64,000 nt of DNA from Paraburkholderia sp. BL10I2N1 (GTDB taxonomy: Bacteria; Pseudomonadota; Gammaproteobacteria; Burkholderiales; Burkholderiaceae): the NCBI RefSeq assembly GCF_004361815.1, contig NZ_SNWA01000001.1, forward strand, positions 2,790,001-2,854,000. Reading direction: 5' to 3'. The notes under the pieces are model-generated. The model was given only the letters and a program-made list of their open reading frames with translations, was not told the DNA's origin and made no database searches. This document shows, piece by piece, positions 37,801 to 42,682 of this stretch (the first letter of the stretch is position 1; every line of letters begins with the position of its first letter). Made by a program: the position numbers and the translations under genes.

Positions 37801-37866
37801 CACGAAGAACTGGTGGAGAGGAAGGGCATGTACTACCAGCTTGTCCAGAAACAGTTGAGCGCCTGA
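34810..37866 (+). CDS. C39-peptidase ABC exporter with two N-terminal cyclic-nucleotide-binding domains
   Basis: About 1018 residues from MDAPQTSPSAAEFL; a GTG at 34753 would add 19 residues. Two cNMP-binding folds (~15-130 and ~165-280; SGSVRIFTEEHGKE, QGEVRIVRRDDDK and GEGEIFGEKACL) precede the peptidase. The C39 domain (~310-445) has catalytic Cys in AEEMDCGAACLAMVCRHY, His in HYIVVYGLSKDYV and Asp in VADPALG. Six membrane helices follow, then the nucleotide-binding domain: GRSGSGKTTLAKLLVG, GIGLSGGQIQRLCIARALYH and LLVFDEATSALD. C39 domains cleave after Gly-Gly of leaders such as the four found here. The cNMP folds probably gate transport. Confidence 0.94.
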   Translation: MDAPQTSPSAAEFLSSVEILSPFSREELERMAEHAQSRFYSFGETVCNAGEPAEGLFIVKSGSVRIFTEEHGKEISMGVRKTGEIFADIAMLRTYVHESSVRASAKTELLFIPRAAIGPVIGGNQVALAFVASYVAISSAGGFVAQLFDLRGKLNKAELEEYVRSVGVKRVSAGKEILKQDSREDRRLYVVRQGEVRIVRRDDDKDYTLATLGEGEIFGEKACLMRQEQMASVIATADTRLLVIPERTVHFILERNPKLREVLEERIRYSDRELERQKRIEQRRKLPLTLDLHTKPEFGEKVIKRFAFVEQAEEMDCGAACLAMVCRHYSIPMTLGKLRELANVTTQGATLDSLARAGESLGFTARGVQCTFDALRGFDLPFIVHWEGYHYIVVYGLSKDYVWVADPALGFRKLSVEDFERGWSGTCLIFTAGPNLAQMAAARSPWIRFVGYLTPYRKILANLFLATFVIQVLGVIPPLIIQNILDGVIVHQNVSLLHLLIVGLIISNVFTQLMSTIRAYLANFMVRNMDFAMMSQFFKHTMSLPFSFFAKRKTGDIFARFQENQTIRAFLTESTVTTALNLLMVFIYFSIMFFYNVKMTLVLIAFVIPIMALTALATPKLKSYARSVFAASTDSKSFLMEALAGVETVKGMGIERPVRLRWEKKYAKALELQYRAHAFNILVGLGSQLLNAATTIAILWVGANLVLAREMTIGQLIAFNAFMGSVLSPLMGLVGLWSMLNDAGVAMERLGDVLDIEPEQKPEDLPSRVMLPDLQGEISMSGVYFRYGENDSAYVLENISFDIKPGELVAIVGRSGSGKTTLAKLLVGFYAPSEGKMTVDGYDMNVIDKAYYRAQIGYVMQSNLLFSGTIAENIASGDDAPERRRIEEVAKMADAHAFISKMPLGYEQIVGERGIGLSGGQIQRLCIARALYHDPRLLVFDEATSALDSQSESNILGNMHDILKGRTAVIIAHRLSTIMRADKILVLYEGAIVEQGRHEELVERKGMYYQLVQKQLSA

Positions 37867-39206
37867 TGAAGATACTCGACCAGACCGAAGAGGGGACGAG
37901 CCCCGCCATCTCATACGCAGGCTTGATCGAAAAGATCGAGATCCTGCGCTCGACGCTGCGCTGGTCGTCGAGACTCGAGCGCGCGGACATCGACAAGCTG
38001 CTTCGCCAGGCGAGTTCGCTGCGCGACGAGGTCATGCAGATGTCGCACCGCGAGCGCTTCGTGCAGGCGGTCGCGGAACCGGCGCGCGTCGATCAGTCGC
38101 GAGGGGCACGGCGCCAGGCACTGCTCGAACGCAGCTTCATCTTCGAAGGAACGTTCGGTGACAACCCCAAGCTGCTCGAAGCGCTCGAAATCGCCGAGAA
38201 AGCCGCGCCAACCGATCTGCCCGTGCTGATCGATGGCGAGAGCGGAACCGGCAAGGAACTGATGGCGAAGGTGATTCACGCGAACGGCAGCCGGGCCGAC
38301 AAGCCGTATATCTCGGTCAACTGCGGCGCGATTCCCGACAACCTGCTGGAGTCCGAACTGTTCGGCCACCGGCGCGGCGCGTTCACGGGGGCATCGAGCG
38401 ACCGCAAGGGCAAGTTCGAAAGCGCGCATACCGGCACGATCTTTCTCGACGAGATCGGCGAGTTGCCGCTGGCAGGCCAGGTGAAGCTCTTGCGCGTGCT
38501 CGAAGCGCACGAGATCCAGCGCGTGGGCTCGGACGAAACGATCGCCGTCGATACCCGCATCGTGGCCGCGACGAACCGCAATCTGCGTCGCCTGAGCGAG
38601 GAGGGGACGTTTCGCGAAGACCTGTTCTACCGGTTGAGCGTGATTCATGTGACGCTGCCGCCGCTGCGCGAGCGGCGCGACGAGATTCCGCTGCTGGTCG
38701 CCTACTTCGGCGACGAAGCGGCCGGCACGCTCAAGCGGCGGCCGGTCAGGCTGACGCCGAGGCTGCGCGATTTCATGCTGACCTACGCGTATCCTGGCAA
38801 CATCCGGGAGCTGCGCAACGTGATGTACCGCATCTCGTGTCTCGCGGGCGATACCGCTGATCTGGAACACTTGCCGGTGGATATGCGGCCGGTGCCGGTG
38901 AGCTCAGGTGTGCAGGGTAGCGTGGGTGGTGCAGGGGCAGGTGGCGCGAACGTATCGAACCTGCTGTCGCTCGCGGATGCCAAGCGGGCTGCCAGCGACG
39001 AGGCTGAAAAGGCGTTCCTCGAACGCGGGTTGCATGAGGTTGGCGGCACGGTGGCCGAACTGGCGAGACGGGTCGACATGAACCGGTCGCATCTGCAGAT
39101 GCTGTTGAAGAAGCACGGCCTGCATTCGAAGGATTTTCGCCATCAGGGCGAGAAGAAAAACGGCCAGGGGAAAGACGACAACGGCGAGGACGCCGAAGCT
39201 GGCTGA
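37866..39206 (+). CDS. Sigma-54-dependent activator without a recognised sensor domain
   Basis: 446 residues; the ATG overlaps the transporter's stop (TGATG). The N-terminal ~100 residues are charged and helical with no REC, GAF, PAS or FHA fold. The AAA+ domain (~100-330) has GESGTGKELMAKVIHANG, the sigma-54 contact motif RRGAFTGASSDRKG, and Walker B TIFLDEIGELPLAG. A C-terminal Fis-type helix-turn-helix reads GTVAELARRVDMNRSHLQML, followed by a Lys/Gly/Asp-rich tail. It is the only sigma-54 activator in the window, and sigma-54-type promoters precede the peptide genes, so those are its probable targets. Signal input may come through phosphorylation or FHA contact. Confidence 0.92.
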   Translation: MKILDQTEEGTSPAISYAGLIEKIEILRSTLRWSSRLERADIDKLLRQASSLRDEVMQMSHRERFVQAVAEPARVDQSRGARRQALLERSFIFEGTFGDNPKLLEALEIAEKAAPTDLPVLIDGESGTGKELMAKVIHANGSRADKPYISVNCGAIPDNLLESELFGHRRGAFTGASSDRKGKFESAHTGTIFLDEIGELPLAGQVKLLRVLEAHEIQRVGSDETIAVDTRIVAATNRNLRRLSEEGTFREDLFYRLSVIHVTLPPLRERRDEIPLLVAYFGDEAAGTLKRRPVRLTPRLRDFMLTYAYPGNIRELRNVMYRISCLAGDTADLEHLPVDMRPVPVSSGVQGSVGGAGAGGANVSNLLSLADAKRAASDEAEKAFLERGLHEVGGTVAELARRVDMNRSHLQMLLKKHGLHSKDFRHQGEKKNGQGKDDNGEDAEAG

Positions 39207-39242
39207 CCGCGCGGACCTGGCGTTGATGCGAATCTGCCGCGC

Positions 39243-40013
39243 TCAGGGTGCCGGATTCAGCAGGGTCTTGTCCGACGCGTGAGGATCTTCGGCCTGCACG
39301 ACCACCGCCGAGATATTGTCGCGGCCGCCGCGCGCCAGTGCGATGTCCACCAGTTCTCCGGACGCGCGGTGGCAATCCACGTTCGCCAGTGTGGTCAGGA
39401 TCTCGTCGTTGGTGACTTCGTTGCTGAGGCCGTCGCTGCACAGCAGGAAGACGTCGCCATCAGCGACTTCGATGGCGTCTTCGTCGAGGGTGAGCCGGTC
39501 GGTCGCACCGACTGCGCGCGTGATCATGTGCTGGGCCGGGTGGTGGCGCGCCTCTTCGTCGGTCAGACGTCCCTGTAGCCGGAGTTCCTCAACCTGGCTG
39601 TGATCGCGCGTCAACTGCCGCAATTGACCCTGCCGGTAAAGATAGAGGCGGCTGTCGCCCGCCCACAGATACCCGCAGAAGCGGTCGCAGGCAAGCAGCA
39701 CGACGACCGTGCTGCCGATCCGTTGCACCTGACGCCGCGCCGCTTCTTCTCTCAGCTGACGATTCGCGACCTGCAGGCGCGTGCGCGCGTCGGCGATGAA
39801 GCGCTTCATGCTGGCAGGCGGCGACATCTGGCTCAAGGTGTCGACCACGAGCCGGCTCGCGAGATCGCCGACGGCGTGGCCACCCATGCCGTCGGCGACG
39901 GCCCAGCGCCCTTTGTCCGGCTGGTCGAGGCAGGCGTCCTCGTTGATTTCGCGTACGCGCCCCACATCGGAACGCGCCGACGAAGCCCAGCGAAACTGGC
40001 TTGCGCAGATCAC
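39243..40013 (-). CDS. PP2C-family Ser/Thr protein phosphatase
   Basis: 256 residues starting at a GTG (40013), with the peptide-4 stop 8 bases upstream. All PP2C metal motifs are present: VGRVREINEDACLDQ, WAVADGMGGHAVGDLAS, DVFLLCSDGLSNEVT and RGGRDNISAVVVQAE. It is soluble and cytoplasmic, the small PrpC/Stp type. It is the natural antagonist of the kinase at 21783 and is in one transcription unit with leader-peptide gene 4. If that unit is sigma-54 driven, cargo induction would also raise phosphatase and give negative feedback. Confidence 0.93.
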   Translation of the reverse strand: MICASQFRWASSARSDVGRVREINEDACLDQPDKGRWAVADGMGGHAVGDLASRLVVDTLSQMSPPASMKRFIADARTRLQVANRQLREEAARRQVQRIGSTVVVLLACDRFCGYLWAGDSRLYLYRQGQLRQLTRDHSQVEELRLQGRLTDEEARHHPAQHMITRAVGATDRLTLDEDAIEVADGDVFLLCSDGLSNEVTNDEILTTLANVDCHRASGELVDIALARGGRDNISAVVVQAEDPHASDKTLLNPAP

Positions 40014-40018
40014 GGGAT

Positions 40019-40303
40019 CTACCCCGCAGTGTTGGTGTTGCGAGCGTCGGGAGAGGCGTTGATGGTCAGGTCCGAGCCGGTGTTGTGTACGTTCACGGAC
40101 TGGAACGTGTTGTTCATCTGGTTAGCATAGAAGCTGTTGGAGATCTCGTACAGGTTGACGACCGGTCCGACGGTCGGCGTTTCGCGCACGAACGGCTGGA
40201 TCCAGCCGTACACCCAGGGGGCCCCGCCGCCGCGGATGGCGGCCATCGCCTTGCGGTCCAGCGCGATGTTGAGCGAGAGGTCACTGACAGTGATGGAGGA
40301 CAT
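40019..40303 (-). CDS. Double-glycine leader peptide 4 (candidate exported peptide)
   Basis: 94 residues with CTGGAGACCC just before the ATG. The 26-residue leader (MSSITVSDLSLNIALDRKAM then AAIRGG) fits the family. The mature 68 residues start GAPWVYGWIQPF and contain SNSFYANQMNNT, matching the S-x-x-[VF]-x-A-x-Q-x-N-x-T core of peptides 2 and 3. The rest differs and is Asn/Thr-rich, ending NTNTAG. No Cys. The gene leads directly into the PP2C gene. An in-frame start at 40336 lacks a ribosome site and the leader signature. Confidence 0.8.
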   Translation of the reverse strand: MSSITVSDLSLNIALDRKAMAAIRGGGAPWVYGWIQPFVRETPTVGPVVNLYEISNSFYANQMNNTFQSVNVHNTGSDLTINASPDARNTNTAG

Positions 40304-40368
40304 GGCGGGTCTCCAGAGGTGGCCGCCGAATCGCACGGCCTTGGATCAAGAAAAGTTGAATGACATGG

Positions 40369-40384
40369 TGCAAGTGCCATGCCA
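40369..40384 (-). promoter_or_regulatory. Sigma-54-type promoter of leader-peptide gene 4 / phosphatase
   Basis: Minus strand TGGCATGGCACTTGCA: 15 of 16 consensus positions with GG-N10-GC. The -12 C is 67 bases before the ATG at 40303. Confidence 0.75.
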
Positions 40385-40493
40385 GTTTGACGCCGCGCCG
40401 GCACGCTACCCGTAACACCTTGATTGGCTGGCGATTTCCCGCGTGAGGCTGCATGCGGGCAGCGTCGCGTGACGGACAGGACGTTGGATGAAC

Positions 40494-40615
40494 GCCAACA
40501 GAGACGGCGGGAAAAGGTGGTCTGCCCAACACTTCTGCGATGCATTCGCGTCGCATTGATTCGTACCCGGTTGATGGGGACCTGCCAACAGTTCGAGGCA
40601 AAAAACTGTTGGGCA
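40494..40615. promoter_or_regulatory. Cluster of GCC(C)AACA half-sites, candidate activator region
   Basis: In the 473-base divergent region between peptide gene 4 and the LRAT gene: GCCAACA at 40494-40500, TGCCCAACA at 40522-40530, and an inverted repeat TGCCAACAGTT (40583-40593) / AACTGTTGGGCA (40604-40615). The same half-site builds the dyads upstream of peptide genes 2 and 3. The inverted repeat is centred about 105 bp from the LRAT -12 box and about 229 bp from that of peptide 4. Nothing else recognisable lies in this region. Confidence 0.45.
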
Positions 40616-40689
40616 TGCCCGTACACAACACTGCACCCTTCCTCGCCTCATTTAAGGAAAATTCATGTAAATCAATAGCTTGGATAACA

Positions 40690-40705
40690 TGGCCCGGTTG
40701 ATGCG
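40690..40705 (+). promoter_or_regulatory. Sigma-54-type promoter of the LRAT-like gene
   Basis: TGGCCCGGTTGATGCG: 13 of 16 positions with GG-N10-GC. The -12 C is 73 bases before the ATG at 40777, the same layout as the peptide genes. Confidence 0.5.
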
Positions 40706-40776
40706 GAAGACCTCGCAACAGTGTTGGTCAATCGATGCAAGCCACGCTTGCAAGAACGAGGAAACCGGGGCAAGCC

Positions 40777-41307
40777 ATGAACCACTACCAGCAGCAGGCG
40801 AGCATCGAAGGGCGGAGCGCAGACCGCGCTGTCGTGTCGACTTTACCTGACGTTCCGCTTGGCGACTTCGACGAACTGATGCCCGGTGCGCATCTCGTCA
40901 CGCAACGCAGTGGTTATGAACATCATGGCATCTACGCCGGCGGCGGCAAGGTCGTTCACTACTCAGGTTTTGCCTGCTCCGCGCATCGCGGCCCGGTTGA
41001 GGAAGTCTCGCTCACGCGCTTCGCCGCTGGCCATCCGGTTGTAGTCCGCCCGAACCCCTTCCCGAAGTACTCCAGCGACGAAGCCGTGCTGCGCGCGCGC
41101 TCCAGGCTCGGCGAAAACCGCTATCGCCTGTTGACGAACAACTGCGAGCACTTCTGCGCATGGTGTCTGCTTGGCGAAAGCCATAGCGAACAGGTACGTA
41201 CCTGCCTCACGCATCCGCGCACAGGGCTGCACGCTCTTGTGTGCCTGTGCAAGGCGCTTGTCGAAACGGGTGTGAAGGGCGGCTACGGCGTCGCACAGCT
41301 TGCATGA
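40777..41307 (+). CDS. LRAT/NC-domain (NlpC/P60-like) protein
   Basis: 176 residues from MNHYQQQASIEG. The circularly permuted NlpC/P60 fold of the LRAT family is marked by GAHLVTQRSGYEHHGIYAGG with catalytic His, KVVHYSGF, and the Cys motif NNCEHFCAWCLLGES. Members act as acyltransferases, phospholipases or thiol hydrolases; bacterial substrates are mostly unknown. A C-terminal hydrophobic stretch (LHALVCLCKALVETG) may attach it to membrane. The promoter layout suggests it belongs to the peptide regulon, perhaps acting on a lipid or a peptide end (inference). Next gene follows after 67 bases. Confidence 0.82.
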   Translation: MNHYQQQASIEGRSADRAVVSTLPDVPLGDFDELMPGAHLVTQRSGYEHHGIYAGGGKVVHYSGFACSAHRGPVEEVSLTRFAAGHPVVVRPNPFPKYSSDEAVLRARSRLGENRYRLLTNNCEHFCAWCLLGESHSEQVRTCLTHPRTGLHALVCLCKALVETGVKGGYGVAQLA

Positions 41308-41374
41308 ATACTGTCGACGACCAAATGAACGGACGCGGCGAAGTCACCAGGAAACAGGACTGAAGGAGAACGAG

Positions 41375-41623
41375 ATGATCACCGCGGAAAAATCGTTGCA
41401 CTGGGCCGTCGACAAGTGGCTCGCCCCGACACCCGCGATGCCGGCGCGCGTCGCGCGTTGCTGCCGTACCGGTACGCACCGCCGGCGCTATGTGTGCATC
41501 GAGGCGTTGCGCCCGGGTGGCCTGCTGTCGATCTTCTTCTTCCGCCATGACGACGGTACATGGAACGTGTTTCCGCCCGCGGCTGAGCGGCCGGCGATGA
41601 ATGGCTACCGGCGGGCAGCGTGA
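41375..41623 (+). CDS. Small basic protein, unknown function
   Basis: 82 residues from MITAEKSLHWAVDKWLAP, with AAGGAGAACGAG before the ATG. It is basic, has a pair of Cys (ARCCRTGTHRRRYVCIEALR) and a beta-rich C-terminal half (GGLLSIFFFRHDDGTWNVFP). No signal peptide or helix. It follows the LRAT-like gene in the same direction and may be co-transcribed with it. I do not recognise the family. Confidence 0.6.
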   Translation: MITAEKSLHWAVDKWLAPTPAMPARVARCCRTGTHRRRYVCIEALRPGGLLSIFFFRHDDGTWNVFPPAAERPAMNGYRRAA

Positions 41624-41740
41624 TCGAGGACGGCGGTAGTGACGGGCTTGTTTCCCCGGTTGCTGCCGGTACGCATGTGCTTGAATTCAGCTGTGGAATC
41701 GTGTTCTCATCCAATATCCAAATCGGAACGAGAGTGCAGC

Positions 41741-42595
41741 ATGGCGGGGAACCTGGAGCGGGCGCTGTCGATCATCGAATTGCTGGCGAGGGAAGGCGGC
41801 AGCATGCAGCTTGCGACCATCGCCGATACGCTGAACATTCCACGCAGCGGCACCCATCGTTTGCTGGCGGAGCTGATCACAGAAGGCTACGTGCGCCAGG
41901 ATGAGCACGGCGAATACGTGCTGGCGCTCAAGCTGGTGTCGCTCGGGCTGATGTGGCTGTCGACGGGCGGCGTGCTCGACATCTCGCAGCCGGTGCTCGA
42001 CCGGCTGGCGGTGGCCTCGGGCGAGCTGGCGCGGTTGGGCGTGGTTGAAGACGATCACATTACGTTTGTCGGCAAGGCGCAGGGCGCGAAGTCCGGCCTT
42101 CGCTACGACCCGGACATGGGGAGCCAGCCGCCGCTGCATTGCACCGCGAGCGGGCAGGCGTGGCTCTCGACGCTAAGCGACGAGGAAGCGCTCGAGCTCG
42201 TGTCGCGCCAGGGCGGGATCGGCAGGCCGGGGCAGGGCGGACCGAAGGCGCCGAAAACCATCCAGCAGTTCCTGCAGGAACTGAACGGCGCCCGCAAGCG
42301 CGGCTACGGTATCGCGAGCGAGACCTACGAGGCGGGGATGACGTCGATGGCCGCGGCGATCCGGCATCCGGTGACCGGCAAGGTGGTGGGCATCGTCAGT
42401 CTCGCCGGGCCGACGAGCCGTCTGCCCGAGGCGCGTCTGAAGGCACTCGCGCCGGCGTTGCTGGAGGCCGCGTCGGACATGGGTGCGGCGACGCTCAGTT
42501 CGCCGTACTTCAGGCGCAGCGTGAACGTCGCGCCCGCGGTCGCGGTGGTGCCGAAGGTCGAGGCGAAGCGCAAGGGGCGCCCGCGCGCGGCATGA
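41741..42595 (+). CDS. IclR-family transcriptional regulator
   Basis: 284 residues from MAGNLERALSIIELLAREGG. N-terminal winged helix (MQLATIADTLNIPRSGTHRL, then LAELITEGYVRQDEHGEYVL) and the IclR effector domain (GAKSGLRYDPDMGSQPPLHC, TASGQAWLS and YGIASETYEAGMTSMAAAIR). The C-terminal tail is basic (KVEAKRKGRPRAA). IclR proteins control catabolic genes in response to small acids. The next gene, a penicillin acylase, starts 87 bases downstream, but no direct link is shown. Confidence 0.92.
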   Translation: MAGNLERALSIIELLAREGGSMQLATIADTLNIPRSGTHRLLAELITEGYVRQDEHGEYVLALKLVSLGLMWLSTGGVLDISQPVLDRLAVASGELARLGVVEDDHITFVGKAQGAKSGLRYDPDMGSQPPLHCTASGQAWLSTLSDEEALELVSRQGGIGRPGQGGPKAPKTIQQFLQELNGARKRGYGIASETYEAGMTSMAAAIRHPVTGKVVGIVSLAGPTSRLPEARLKALAPALLEAASDMGAATLSSPYFRRSVNVAPAVAVVPKVEAKRKGRPRAA

Positions 42596-42682
42596 GTGGT
42601 GACGAAGTCGAGGACGTCGTAGCAGGTCGCGACGTCGGCGAGAGGCATGGCAGTACCGCAGCAGTCACCTCCGTGATCTGGG

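Noticed and set aside
20732..40303. Lanthipeptide, thiopeptide or sactipeptide cluster
   Set aside because: Cargo peptides contain no Cys and there is no LanM/LanBC, YcaO or radical-SAM enzyme near them; PqqE at 56115 belongs to the PQQ operon.
20732..41623. Type VI secretion or ESX-type system suggested by kinase, phosphatase and FHA genes
   Set aside because: No Tss, Hcp, VgrG, ClpV or Ess genes in the window; the transport genes are clearly type I (C39-ABC, HlyD, outer-membrane factor).
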